A stretch of DNA of 34,021 bases. Source: Holophagaceae bacterium. GTDB lineage: Bacteria > Acidobacteriota > Holophagae > Holophagales > Holophagaceae. Under the pieces are notes generated by a model, which saw only the letters and a program-made list of their open reading frames with translations, was not told the DNA's origin and searched no databases. The DNA lies in NCBI GenBank assembly GCA_003165415.1, contig PLUC01000100.1:1-34021 (forward strand). The letters run 5' to 3'. Position numbers and translations under genes: made by a program. Below, piece by piece: positions 1 through 8,054 of the stretch; the first letter of the stretch is position 1, and every line of letters starts with the position of its first letter.

Positions 1-47
1 GCCCTCTCACGGCGTTAACAGGGGTTCGATTCCCCTTGGGGCTACCA
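1..47 (+). tRNA. tRNA-Glu (anticodon CTC), 3' part only
   Basis: The window opens inside the anticodon arm. The loop CTCTCAC (4-10) places anticodon CTC at 6-8, which reads glutamate codon GAG. It is followed by the 3' anticodon stem (11-15), a four-base variable loop, a T-arm with stem AGGGG/CCCCT around TTCGATT (20-36), the 3' acceptor strand TGGGGCT (37-43), discriminator A (44) and an encoded CCA (45-47). The D-arm and 5' acceptor strand lie upstream of the window, so pairing of the acceptor stem cannot be checked here. Confidence 0.93.
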
Positions 48-60
48 GAAAACAAAGCGC

Positions 61-1440
61 TTAGGGTAGCGATTCCTCCGGCAGGGGACAGTCCTTGGTT
101 TCCGGAAGGAACGGCAGCACCACGATGCCCAGGAGCAGCACGAAGCTCACGTAGATGCCGCCGGTGCGGAAGCCCTCGATGTCGCCGCCCAGGTTCTTGG
201 TGATCTGGCCGATGGTGAAGGGCGCCGTGGCCGCCAGCAGCCGCCCGAAGTTGTAGCAGAAGCTGGTTCCGGTGCTGCGCAGGCTGGTAGGGAACAATTC
301 CGGGAGGTAGACCGCGAATACGCCGAACACAGAGTACTGGCCGAAGCCCATGATGGGAACCATCCAGTAGATCTGGTCGATGCTTCGCATGTACTTGAAC
401 ACCATGATCGTGGTCAGGAAGGACAGCAGCAGGGCGATGCCGAAGGCGATGCGCCGGCCCTTGACCTGCGCGAGCTTGGACAGGGCCAGCATCCCGAAGA
501 ACCCTCCGGTGGTCTGCAGCAGCAGACCGAAGGCGCCCCAGTAGGATTTCTGGCTTGCCACCGCTTCCGCGGACAGGCCCGACGTGGCCAGGTGGAAATC
601 GATAATGGAGCGCACGATCTTGGGCGTGAAGTTGCCAATCCCCCACAGACCGATGATGCCGGCGCTGCAGGCCAGCATGCCGAGCCAGGCGTTCCGGCGC
701 CACCTGGGGTTCCGGAGCAGGTTGGCGAAGGAACCGAACTTGATGCCCTTGATCGCGCCCTCGGCCTTGGCTTTGACCCACTTCTCGGGCTCCTTGATCT
801 GGCGCATGGCGGGTAGGATCACCAGGGCCGGGAAAGCGCCAACAATGAACAGCACCTGCCAGGACTGCAGGTGGAACGGCAGGAGGTGCATGATGGCGAA
901 GGTGCCGATCAACATTCCGATCAGGCCTGCGCCGATGTTGCCGAACGCCGACAGAGACTGCAGCATGCCCAGCGCTGGCGCGCGGGAACTGTCCGGCACC
1001 GAGTCGGCCACCAGCGCCACTGCCAGGCCGAACACCCCGCCGACCCCGACGCCGGTGATGAACCGGTAGGCGCAGAAATCCCAGAATCCGGTGGCGAGGG
1101 CACTGAGGCCCGTGCACAGGGCATACATCAGGATGGCCCATTTGAGCATGCGCAGGCGGCCATAGCGGTCCCCCATCGAGCCCAGGATCAGCCCGCCCAC
1201 CGCCCACCCGATCAGGAACATGGAGGTTGTGTAGGGGGCATATTCAATGGACAGCTGCTTGCCGACCAGGACTTCCATGGCCCCATCCCGGGCCATGTTG
1301 AAGATCTGCTGATCCATGCAGTCCACCAGCCAGGCCATGGACGCGACGAAGAACACCAGCCAGTGCAGGCGGTTGAAGGTGCGCCACCAGGGCAGGGGCG
1401 CCGGGACAGCCAATGGTCGCGCGGTTTGAGCAAGGTTCAT
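61..1440 (-). CDS. MFS transporter, probable sugar or organic-acid permease
   Basis: A 459-residue integral membrane protein with about twelve hydrophobic segments, the usual major facilitator length. The loop between helices 2 and 3 carries the family signature GDRYGRL. A second family motif, RFITGVGVGGVFG, lies in helix 4, and a basic loop follows around LRNPRWRRNAW. The start is ATG at 1440, preceded by AAGGAGGGG at good spacing. It is the distal gene of a three-gene minus-strand unit with two Gfo/Idh/MocA oxidoreductases, 34 bp after the first, with a LacI-type regulator diverging from the far end. By context it probably imports the sugar or sugar derivative that the oxidoreductases handle. 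The substrate cannot be read from sequence; the motif pattern resembles the sugar porter and anion:cation symporter branches. Confidence 0.9.
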   Translation of the reverse strand: MNLAQTARPLAVPAPLPWWRTFNRLHWLVFFVASMAWLVDCMDQQIFNMARDGAMEVLVGKQLSIEYAPYTTSMFLIGWAVGGLILGSMGDRYGRLRMLKWAILMYALCTGLSALATGFWDFCAYRFITGVGVGGVFGLAVALVADSVPDSSRAPALGMLQSLSAFGNIGAGLIGMLIGTFAIMHLLPFHLQSWQVLFIVGAFPALVILPAMRQIKEPEKWVKAKAEGAIKGIKFGSFANLLRNPRWRRNAWLGMLACSAGIIGLWGIGNFTPKIVRSIIDFHLATSGLSAEAVASQKSYWGAFGLLLQTTGGFFGMLALSKLAQVKGRRIAFGIALLLSFLTTIMVFKYMRSIDQIYWMVPIMGFGQYSVFGVFAVYLPELFPTSLRSTGTSFCYNFGRLLAATAPFTIGQITKNLGGDIEGFRTGGIYVSFVLLLGIVVLPFLPETKDCPLPEESLP

Positions 1441-1474
1441 GTTCCCCTCCTTCTGGAAAAAGCGGTGGAATGGA

Positions 1475-2521
1475 TCAAAGCCGCGCGGGCGAACCGCTTC
1501 GCGCGGACTGGTAGATGGCGCAGATCAGGGCGACGGCGTTGCGGGCTTCGTAGCCGCTCACCGTCAGCGGCCGGTTCCCCCGCAGCGCCTGCACAACCTC
1601 CTCGAGCTGCAGCTGGTGGCCGCGGTGGCTGATCTGGTCGGGCGCGCCGGCTCCGGACCCGCCGGTCCCGCCGGCGGCGGCCAGCAGGGCGGCGTCGCCC
1701 GGCTCGGCGTCCCGGAAGTCCCAGCGGATGATGCGGTCGTCTTCGATGGCGGCCGAGCCCAGCTCTCCGCAGATCTCGATGCGGCGCTCCCAGCCCGGAT
1801 AGGCCGCGGTGGTGGCCTCCAGCACGCCGAGCGCTCCGTGGGCGAACCTGAACGCGCAGCAGGCGGTGTCTTCCGCCTCGATCCCGGTATGGACGCGGCG
1901 GTCGGTCCAGGCGAACACCTCGGCGGGCATGCCCGCGAACCACTGCAGCAGGTCCACCGCGTGGATGGATTGGTTCATGACGGCGCCGCCGCCGTCCAGC
2001 GCCAGGGTGCCCTTCCAGCCCGTGTAGTATTCCCGGCTGCGGTGCCACTTCACATAGGCGCTGCAGAGCACGAGCCGGCCGAAGCGGCCGGCCGCCAGCG
2101 CCGTCTTGACCGCGCGCGCGCCAGCGCTGAAGCGGGCCTGGAAGATGGCCGCGACCATGACCCTGGCCCGCTCGGCGGCGGAGAGGATCCGGTCCACCCG
2201 CTCCACGGTGATCTCCAGGGGCTTTTCGATGACCACATGCTTGCCGGCTGCAATAGCCTGCAGGGCGGGCTCCAGGTGCGCGCCGCTGGGGGTGAGGACG
2301 CACACCACATGGATGTCGGGGCGGGCCAGCAGGGCCGCCGTGTCGCGGGTGTGGAACGGCACCCCGTGCCGGTGGGCGAAGGCCTCGGGCGCATCCGGGT
2401 CGGCCACGCCCGCCAGGCGCACGTTGTGCTCCACGCCCAGCGCCCGGATGGCGGCGGCGTGGACGTTGGCGATCATGCCGGTGCCGATGAGGCCGAAGCC
2501 GATGGTGTCAGTCGGGTTCAT
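1475..2521 (-). CDS. Gfo/Idh/MocA family NAD(P)-dependent oxidoreductase (first paralogue)
   Basis: A 348-residue two-domain dehydrogenase. The N-terminal Rossmann fold starts with GLIGTGMIANVHAAAI (residues 10-25), the dinucleotide-binding turn. The family EKP motif is at 99-101 (VIEKPLEI), where the lysine helps catalysis. The C-terminal domain carries GGGAVMNQSIHAVDLLQW (177-194), where His187 is the usual catalytic-site histidine. Length is typical. These enzymes oxidise or reduce hydroxyl groups of sugars, inositols and amino-sugars with NAD(P). Its start codon overlaps the stop of the upstream paralogue by four bases (ATGA), so the two are translationally coupled. Together with the MFS gene and the LacI regulator it forms a carbohydrate catabolic unit. 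Substrate unknown. Confidence 0.92.
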   Translation of the reverse strand: MNPTDTIGFGLIGTGMIANVHAAAIRALGVEHNVRLAGVADPDAPEAFAHRHGVPFHTRDTAALLARPDIHVVCVLTPSGAHLEPALQAIAAGKHVVIEKPLEITVERVDRILSAAERARVMVAAIFQARFSAGARAVKTALAAGRFGRLVLCSAYVKWHRSREYYTGWKGTLALDGGGAVMNQSIHAVDLLQWFAGMPAEVFAWTDRRVHTGIEAEDTACCAFRFAHGALGVLEATTAAYPGWERRIEICGELGSAAIEDDRIIRWDFRDAEPGDAALLAAAGGTGGSGAGAPDQISHRGHQLQLEEVVQALRGNRPLTVSGYEARNAVALICAIYQSARSGSPARL

Positions 2522-3549
2522 GGCTCCTCCCGGCGGATGACCTCGGCCTGGGCCTGGGCCTTCAGGGCCAGTTCGCAGACCTTGAAGCAGAGGGCCTGGG
2601 CGGACTCGTTGGTGTGGCGCTCGAAGATGTCCCGGACCAGGTCCGTGTAGTAGGGCAGGTCCGCGTCCGAACAGTCCAGGTACCGGGTGCCTTGTTCGTC
2701 CACCAGGAACAGGTGGTCCCGGCCGGGGCGGCCGGCGATGTCGATGTACTTCCGCAGCTCGATGTAGCCGTGGGTGCCGAGGATGGTCAGCCGGCCGTCG
2801 CCCCAGGCGTCCAGTCCGGAGGGCGTGAACCAGTCCACCCGGATATAGCCGCTGGCCTGGCCGTGGGCCAGGATGATCTCGCCGAAGTCCTGCAGGCCCG
2901 GATCCTCGGGATGCCCCAGGTTGCCATAGCGGGCAGCCACGATGCGGGCGTCGTCGGCCTGGGCGAAATGCAGGAACTGGTCGATCTGGTGCGAGGCGAC
3001 GTCCACCAGGATGCCGCCGTTGCGGTCAGGGTCGAAGAACCACGGCGGCCGCAGATGCCGGTTGAGCCGGTGCGGCCCCAGCCCGACGGTCTGCAGCACC
3101 TGGCCGATGGCCCCGGCCCGCACCAGTTCGGTAGCCCGGGTGACGGCGCGCACTTCGAAGCGTTCGGTGAAATTCACCGTGAAGATGCGCCCGGTCTCGC
3201 GCTGCGCCCGGCGGACCGCCTCCAGCTGCCCGGAACTGGTCACTCCGGGCTTGTCCACCATGAAGTGCTTGCCGCAGCCCATGGCCCGGATCCCGATTCC
3301 GGCACGCTCGCAGGGGACGGCGGCGCAGACGATGAGCTGGATGGACGGATCCTCCAGCAGCCGGTCCGGGTCGGCCACCCGAGGGATGGCCGGGAAGCGC
3401 TCGCTGAAGCCCTTCAGGGTGTTGGGCTCGCCTTCGGTGGCGAAGCCGGCGCACTGGGCGCCCAGGGCCAGCAGGCTGGTCACCTGGTCGTAGATGTGGC
3501 GGTGGTCGATGCCGACGACGCCGAAGCGCAGCGGCGGGTATCCGCTCAT
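2518..3549 (-). CDS. Gfo/Idh/MocA family oxidoreductase (second paralogue)
   Basis: 343 residues, first gene of the minus-strand sugar unit. The N-terminus reads LRFGVVGIDHRHIYDQV, a divergent nucleotide-binding turn (GVVGIDH rather than GxGxxG) seen in a subset of this superfamily. The EKP-equivalent motif is VDKPG at 98-102, with aspartate replacing glutamate and the lysine kept. The substrate domain has GGILVDVASHQIDQFLHF, with the expected histidine. The start at 3549 has a strong AGGAGG eight bases upstream. The gap to the divergent regulator is only 62 bp. The two oxidoreductases are clearly different paralogues and may act at successive steps on one substrate, as in 3-keto-sugar pathways. 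That role is inferred from pairing only. Confidence 0.9.
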   Translation of the reverse strand: MSGYPPLRFGVVGIDHRHIYDQVTSLLALGAQCAGFATEGEPNTLKGFSERFPAIPRVADPDRLLEDPSIQLIVCAAVPCERAGIGIRAMGCGKHFMVDKPGVTSSGQLEAVRRAQRETGRIFTVNFTERFEVRAVTRATELVRAGAIGQVLQTVGLGPHRLNRHLRPPWFFDPDRNGGILVDVASHQIDQFLHFAQADDARIVAARYGNLGHPEDPGLQDFGEIILAHGQASGYIRVDWFTPSGLDAWGDGRLTILGTHGYIELRKYIDIAGRPGRDHLFLVDEQGTRYLDCSDADLPYYTDLVRDIFERHTNESAQALCFKVCELALKAQAQAEVIRREEP

Positions 3550-3611
3550 GACTGGATCCTCCTGGTCTCGAAGGCGCTTAATATGGTCCGGAAGGCATCC
3601 GGAGCCGCTCC
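3550..3611. promoter_or_regulatory. Divergent promoter gap between sugar operon and lacI-type gene
   Basis: Only 62 bp separate the two start codons. An AT-rich TTAATAT block (3578-3584) gives a TAATAT -10-like hexamer for the rightward gene; no clear -35 is visible. No clean LacI-type palindrome is present in this gap, only the imperfect AAGGCGCTT at 3571-3579. Both transcripts must start here, so the regulator could control both directions. Confidence 0.35.
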
Positions 3612-4625
3612 ATGGCCAACATCACCATCCGCGACATCGCCGAGCGGGCCAGCGTGTCCGTCTCGACGGTGTCCCTGGTACTGCGGGACAGCCCGCTGGT
3701 CCGGGAGGAGACCCGGGAACGGGTGAAGAAGGCCGCAGCCGACATCGGCTATGTGTACAACCGCAGCGCGGCCTCCCTGCGCTCCCGGCAGACGGGCGTG
3801 GTCGGGCTCTGCGTCAACGACCTGACCAATCCCTATTTCGCGGAGATGGTGGCGGGCATCGAACGGGCACTGTACGCCCTGGGACGCACCGTGCTGATGA
3901 GCGACGCCCAGGAAGATCCGGCCCGACAGTTGGCCTTTGTTGAGAAGATGCGCGAGTACAGCGTGGACGGCCTGCTGGTCAGCCCGGCCCACACCATCCA
4001 GGCCCCGCGCCTGGCGGCCCTGGTGCGCACCTCCCGGATCCCCTGCGTGCTGGTGTCCCGGGACCTGCCGGGCAGCGGCCTGGACTACGCGGGCTACAAC
4101 CACCGCGACGGCATGCTGCTGGCGGTGGAGCACCTCATCGCCTCTGGGCACCGCCGCATCGCCCTGCTGGGCGGCTCCCGCGCCACCTGGGTGGGCAGCG
4201 AGCGGGTCAAGGGCTATCGTCTGGCCCTGGCCGGCGCGGGCCTGCCCCACGACCCCGCCCTGGAGATCGAAGGCCCGCTCACGCGCCAGGACGGCATGCG
4301 TATCATCGAGCGGGTGCTGGCCCTGGAGCATCCGCCCACCGCCGCTGCCTGCGCCAACGACGTGTTCGCCTTCGGGGTCATGCTGGGCCTGCGCCGCCGC
4401 GGCCTGGAGGCCGGACGCGACTTCGCCGTGACCGGCAACGACAACATCGCCGAGGCCGCCCTGTGGACGCCCTCCCTCACCACCGTGGACACCGATTTCC
4501 AGGTCATCGGCCGCGAGGCCGTGCGGATGCTGCTGGAGCGCATCAAGGACCCGTCCCTGCCCCCGCGGCACCTGGTGCTTCCCGTCCACCTGGAAGTGCG
4601 CAACTCCAGCATGGCCCGGAGCTGA
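3612..4625 (+). CDS. LacI/GalR-family transcriptional regulator
   Basis: A 337-residue repressor of standard length. The N-terminal helix-turn-helix is ITIRDIAERASVSVSTVSL (4-22), with the family pattern D-IA--A-VS-STVS. The hinge helix follows around RSAASLRSRQTGVVGL (51-66). The rest is a periplasmic-binding-protein-like effector domain with the usual NPYFAEMVAGIE and ITGND-like (AVTGNDNIAEA) motifs near the inducer and dimer surfaces. The start at 3612 has a weak ribosome site (CGGAG at 3599-3603). It diverges from the MFS/oxidoreductase unit and probably represses it in the absence of a sugar-derived inducer. A perfect 16-bp palindrome of LacI operator type lies 89 bp downstream of this gene rather than upstream of the operon. 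Confidence 0.95.
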   Translation: MANITIRDIAERASVSVSTVSLVLRDSPLVREETRERVKKAAADIGYVYNRSAASLRSRQTGVVGLCVNDLTNPYFAEMVAGIERALYALGRTVLMSDAQEDPARQLAFVEKMREYSVDGLLVSPAHTIQAPRLAALVRTSRIPCVLVSRDLPGSGLDYAGYNHRDGMLLAVEHLIASGHRRIALLGGSRATWVGSERVKGYRLALAGAGLPHDPALEIEGPLTRQDGMRIIERVLALEHPPTAAACANDVFAFGVMLGLRRRGLEAGRDFAVTGNDNIAEAALWTPSLTTVDTDFQVIGREAVRMLLERIKDPSLPPRHLVLPVHLEVRNSSMARS

Positions 4626-5191
4626 TCCGGCCCGCCGCGGGGCGCGTCCCTGGGGCATGACAACGCTGCTGTCCACGCTGCTCCTGCAAGCGAGAATTAG
4701 GGTGCCGCTGATTTTTAGAACGTTCTAAACCTAGGCTCAACCTACCTGTCCCTGATGTCAATGGAAATTCAGCCGGCACTGTCGAGAAGGTACGACGGAG
4801 GGATGGGAAGGCCCTCGCCACCTTCGTCAAGGCATGCTTCCGAGGCGTTGCTTGATTGCCGCTCGGGAGGGGGATCATTTACCTAGTGAAGCCCTGAGCA
4901 CGGGCAGGGTGAACACCGGAGCCATCCAGGAAGCGGCTGGGCGCCCCCCCACAGCACCTGCCTCAAAGAGAAGGACCGTCCATGCCATTTTGATCGCCAT
5001 CCTCAAGCTTCTGAATGAAAATTCAATGTAACTTGTTGATTCTTTTAGATTATAGAGGTTGGACTCAATTTTGCATCACCTTGGTACAGACCCTCAGCGG
5101 TCCCATCCACCGCTCCCCTGGCCCGATTTCTCTGCAACCAGCGAGGATCCAGGCACTCCCCTCAACTGCATTTGAACATCAAAGGATTCCC
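4626..5191. other. Gene-poor interval holding an orphan operator
   Basis: 566 bp without a convincing gene. The only clear element is the palindrome at 4714-4729. A ribosome-site-like ACGGAGGG (4794-4801) precedes an ATG at 4803, but the frame closes after 27 codons with no recognisable protein. From about 5015 to 5070 the sequence turns AT-rich, which may carry the promoter of the small gene that follows; no confident -35/-10 pair was found. Confidence 0.5.
4714..4729. promoter_or_regulatory. Perfect 16-bp palindrome, LacI-type operator
   Basis: TTTAGAACGTTCTAAA is its own reverse complement. A central CG flanked by an AT-rich half-site is the classical form of operators bound by LacI/GalR regulators. 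It lies 89 bp past the stop of the lacI-type gene. No sugar gene follows it; the next credible start codon is 460 bp away. It may be a secondary operator that loops to the divergent promoter, or the relic of a lost target gene. Confidence 0.6.
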
Positions 5192-5458
5192 ATGACCCAG
5201 AGCGAAACGCACGTGAAGGACATCTTGAAGCTGACCCCCGAAGAGGCGGAATCCCTGGGGGTGGAGTTGCCTGGAGAACCGGGCATGCTCCCGGAAGACC
5301 GGCGGGAGCACCCCCTGCACGAACAGGTCGTCGGGGAGTTGACCGAGGGCGACGTGGTTGAAGCCCTGGCCGGAGAGGTGACAGCCGAAAGTCGCGAAGA
5401 TATCGAAGACACCTTCGCCGACCTGCAGGAACGGGCGACGGAGAACGGGGAGGAATAG
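5192..5458 (+). CDS. Small acidic hypothetical protein (88 aa)
   Basis: An 88-residue, strongly acidic protein beginning MTQSETHVKDILKLTPEEAE. The frame is open upstream to 5015, but the ATG at 5192 is preferred because AAAGGA (5181-5186) sits at correct spacing and the upstream codons translate into unlikely sequence. The protein has no membrane segment or signal peptide and reads as mostly helical, with many Glu/Asp residues, especially in the second half (GELTEGDVVEAL, ESREDIEDTFADLQERA). I do not recognise the family. It stands alone on its strand between two gene-poor intervals. A weak hairpin (5529-5551, TCCCCGG/CCGGGGA) about 70 bp past the stop could end the transcript, but it lacks a T-run. 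Confidence 0.6.
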   Translation: MTQSETHVKDILKLTPEEAESLGVELPGEPGMLPEDRREHPLHEQVVGELTEGDVVEALAGEVTAESREDIEDTFADLQERATENGEE

Positions 5459-6073
5459 CTGTGGAATGGCTCCTTGCCCGGGCTGTCATCCAACCGGGAA
5501 AGGGAAGTGTGTCGGCTGTGGAACAGGGTCCCCGGCTTATCGGACCGGGGAAGAGCTTGTTGCACCGCCGCCGCTTTGTAATGAACAGGGGGGACGGTCC
5601 CTGGTGGACACCATTGCCGCGCTGCCACTACGCGGGGAGTAAATATCGGCTACCCCTGGGCACCCCTCTGGATGAGGAACTTGGTTTTTCTGCCCGCCGT
5701 ATTCCAAGTATATGCCGTATTTTCCTTGGTGGCACGTAAAAAAGTCATGCCAATGAACGGATGCGCGAGGCGTTCGTCTGTGGCATCTCACACAGCGGAA
5801 GATGGGCCGGTCCATGGGGTGCTGATGGATTCTACTGGCTGTGCCCGTGACGGGTGTGCCGGCTCGCCTGTTGGGGAGAGCAGAGATTTCAGGCACCCTT
5901 TGAAGAGGCTGAGCGACGTGCCGAACAGGGACCGCCATGGAACGAGGCTCGATCCAGGACTGCTGGGATGGGACACGGCTGGTAGCGGTGTCCATCATGG
6001 CTCAAGGCAGAAAGCAATCAAGCGACGCCACATGTTGCCATATTCCCGGACAAGCATCGCCCAGGGGGAGCCC
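5459..6073. other. Gene-poor interval upstream of padR-type gene
   Basis: About 615 bp with several open frames on both strands, none with a ribosome site plus a plausible protein. Apart from the weak 7-bp hairpin at 5529-5551 I see no repeat, RNA gene or recognisable gene remnant here. Confidence 0.45.
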
Positions 6074-6101
6074 TTGACAAACGCTCTGAGAGATATATCT
6101 T
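6074..6101 (+). promoter_or_regulatory. Sigma-70-type promoter of the padR-flavoprotein operon
   Basis: A consensus -35 TTGACA at 6074-6079 is followed after 16 bp by TATCTT (6096-6101) as -10. The start codon lies at 6124 behind AAGGA (6114-6118), so the leader would be short. The -10 lies inside the inverted repeat annotated next. Confidence 0.65.
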
Positions 6102-6110
6102 TTAGATATA
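6094..6110. promoter_or_regulatory. Inverted repeat over the -10: likely PadR autoregulatory operator
   Basis: TATATCT-TTT-AGATATA, seven-base arms around a three-base spacer, lies over the -10 and just before the ribosome site of the PadR-type gene. Bound protein here would block RNA polymerase, the usual autorepression layout of PadR regulators. That this PadR binds it is inferred. Confidence 0.6.
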
Positions 6111-6123
6111 AAAAAGGACGCCC

Positions 6124-6690
6124 ATGGCCCGCTCCAACCACTCCCGCTTTGTCATCCTCGGGTTCCTGGCCGATCAGCCCCGGTCCGGCTACGACATCCG
6201 GAAGGTGGTCGAAGCCAGCCTGGGGAATTTCTGGAACGAGAGCTTCGGCCAGATCTACCCTGCCCTGAAGGATCTGGAGGCGGAGGGACTGGTGCGCAAG
6301 GCCGAGGGCCCCCAGGCCGGCCGGGCCCAACGCCAGGCCTACGTCATCACCGGGCCGGGCCGGGAGGCCCTGGAAAAATGGGTGCGGACCCCAGCCGGCC
6401 CCCATGCCTACCGGGTGGAGACCCTGGTCAAGGTGTTCTTCGCGCCCCTGGTCGGCCCCAGGGAAGCCCGGGCCCATGTCGCGCGGTTCAGGGCAGAGCA
6501 CGGGGCGCTCCTGGAGAAGTACAGAACCATCGGAGCGCACCTGGACCAGGACTGCACGGGGCAACCGGGCCTACCCTACTGGAAGCTGACGGTCGCCTGT
6601 GGTCTGGCGGTGGGCAACGCCTACCTCGAATGGTGCGACGAGGCCGAGGCGGTCCTCGCCCGTCTTGAAGCGGGAGGAACCCATGCCTGA
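6124..6690 (+). CDS. PadR-family transcriptional regulator
   Basis: 188 residues. The N-terminal winged helix has the PadR pattern: FVILGFLADQPRSGYDIRKVVE (about 9-30), then GQIYPALKDLEAEGLVRK (about 44-61) as recognition helix and wing, then QRQAYVITGPGREALEKWV (about 70-88). The C-terminal helical domain (about 100-185) is the Vir_AT dimerisation type. The ATG at 6124 has AAAAAGGACG upstream. It overlaps the start of the next gene by eight bases, so the regulator and the flavoprotein are translationally coupled. PadR proteins usually repress a neighbouring gene in response to small aromatic or toxic molecules, which fits a redox flavoenzyme partner. The inverted repeat over its promoter supports autoregulation. 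Confidence 0.95.
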   Translation: MARSNHSRFVILGFLADQPRSGYDIRKVVEASLGNFWNESFGQIYPALKDLEAEGLVRKAEGPQAGRAQRQAYVITGPGREALEKWVRTPAGPHAYRVETLVKVFFAPLVGPREARAHVARFRAEHGALLEKYRTIGAHLDQDCTGQPGLPYWKLTVACGLAVGNAYLEWCDEAEAVLARLEAGGTHA

Positions 6691-8005
6691 GCGGGTGCTG
6701 GTCCTGGATGGCTCTCTCTTCGGAGGGTTGGATCTGGCGGGGCCGCGCGCCTGCCTCCAGGCGGCCCTTGAAGCCCGCGGGGCTATGGTGCGCACCGTGG
6801 TCCTGCGGGAGGAGGTTCTGGCCCCCTGCAGGGGATGTTTCGGCTGCTGGCTCTCGACCCCCGGCCTGTGCCGTTCCAAGGATCGCAGTGGTCCCCTCCT
6901 GGCGGCCATGCTGGATTGCGCCGCGGTGGTGGTGCTGACCCCGGTGACGGCTGGCGGCTACGGCTCGGCCCTGAAACTGTTCGTCGACCATTGGATCCAG
7001 ACCACCCTGCCGTTCTTTGTCCATAGGCAGGGCGAGACCCACCATCCCCAGCGCTACTCTGCCTTCCCGCGGATCGTGGCGGTCGGTGTCGCAGAACTGC
7101 CGGACCCCGAGGAGGAGCGCTTGTTCCAGGCCATCGTGGCCCGCAACGCGGTGAACTTCGCCGCGCCCTCCTGTTCGGCAGGAATCGTGCCCCGGGCAGA
7201 CCCGGCTCCTGGCGTCGCCCGCATCCTGGACACTGTCCTGCCCCCTGGGCTGGTCCAGGTGCCCTGGCCGGATCCCGCCCCCGGGCCATGGCGCGACGGC
7301 ATCCCCGGCCGCGCCCTGCTCCTGGTGGGCAGCCCGAAGGCAGGTTCCAAGGTCGGCTCCGGCAGCACCTCCGGGGTGCTGGGCGGAGAACTGCTGGTGG
7401 GTCTCCGCAGGCGCGGCTGGAGCACCGAAGCCCTGAACCTCGCCGGTGACCTGCGCGGCCAGGCCGGCCGGGAGCAGTTGGGGATGAGGGTGGACGCCGC
7501 CGACCTGGTGGTCCTCGCCTTCCCCCTGTACATCGACGCGCTGCCCTTCCTGTGTACCCTGGCCCTGGAAGTCCTTGCGGAGCGGAACCTGACCGGCAAG
7601 GCCCTGGCCGTGCTGGTCAACAACGGTTTCCCCGAAGCGCTCCAGAACAACCTGGCGCTGTCCATCTGCGCCCGGTTCGCCCGGGAAACCGGCATGGCCT
7701 GGGCCGGAGGCCTGGCCCTGGGTGGAGGCGAAGCCATCTCCGGAGGACTGCCCCTGGCCGGGAAGGAGCGCCGGGGACGGCCGCCGGCGGGCTATGTGGT
7801 CAAAGCCCTGGATGCAGCTGCTGGCGCCCTGGCCGCGGGACGGCCGGTCCCGGCAGGGGTCCAGGGCCAACTGGCGAAGTCCCCGTTCCCAGGCTTGCCC
7901 TTCGTGCTCTGGTGCTGGTTGTTCCGGATCATCGGCGAGCATCAGTGGCGCCGGGCCGCGAAGAGGAACGGTGCCGACCTGCGGGCGCGGCCCCTGGTTG
8001 TCTAG
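6683..8005 (+). CDS. Tandem flavodoxin-like protein (two NADPH-dependent FMN reductase-type domains)
   Basis: 440 residues made of two flavodoxin-like halves. The first (1 to about 190) begins RVLVLDGSLFGG, as in FMN reductases, and carries a four-cysteine motif C49-x2-C52-x2-C55-x7-C63 followed by D67, the pattern of iron-sulfur flavoprotein and multimeric flavodoxin families. The second half (from about 213) begins GRALLLVGSPKAGSKVGSGS, a second FMN phosphate-binding loop, and has AADLVVLAFPLYIDALP, matching the isoalloxazine-side loop. The start is ATG 6683 behind GGGAGGA, overlapping the padR stop. Single-domain proteins of this type are about 180-200 residues, so this is a fused or duplicated form. 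It probably transfers electrons from NAD(P)H to a quinone, nitro compound or metal; the substrate is unknown. Confidence 0.85.
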   Translation: MPERVLVLDGSLFGGLDLAGPRACLQAALEARGAMVRTVVLREEVLAPCRGCFGCWLSTPGLCRSKDRSGPLLAAMLDCAAVVVLTPVTAGGYGSALKLFVDHWIQTTLPFFVHRQGETHHPQRYSAFPRIVAVGVAELPDPEEERLFQAIVARNAVNFAAPSCSAGIVPRADPAPGVARILDTVLPPGLVQVPWPDPAPGPWRDGIPGRALLLVGSPKAGSKVGSGSTSGVLGGELLVGLRRRGWSTEALNLAGDLRGQAGREQLGMRVDAADLVVLAFPLYIDALPFLCTLALEVLAERNLTGKALAVLVNNGFPEALQNNLALSICARFARETGMAWAGGLALGGGEAISGGLPLAGKERRGRPPAGYVVKALDAAAGALAAGRPVPAGVQGQLAKSPFPGLPFVLWCWLFRIIGEHQWRRAAKRNGADLRARPLVV

Positions 8006-8054
8006 GGATCCCCACAGTTTCATTATGCATTAACACCTTTTTCGGCAGGTGCTC

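Noticed and set aside
4880-4960. Possible riboswitch-like fold around the CACGGGCAGGG...ACACCGGAGCC stretch
   Set aside because: It shares a few bases with a c-di-GMP riboswitch core but lacks the conserved helices, and the gene downstream has no matching function.
5461-6268. Several plus and minus frames (for example from 5461, 5672 and 5998)
   Set aside because: No ribosome sites, erratic composition and no known motif. The stretch is best read as non-coding.
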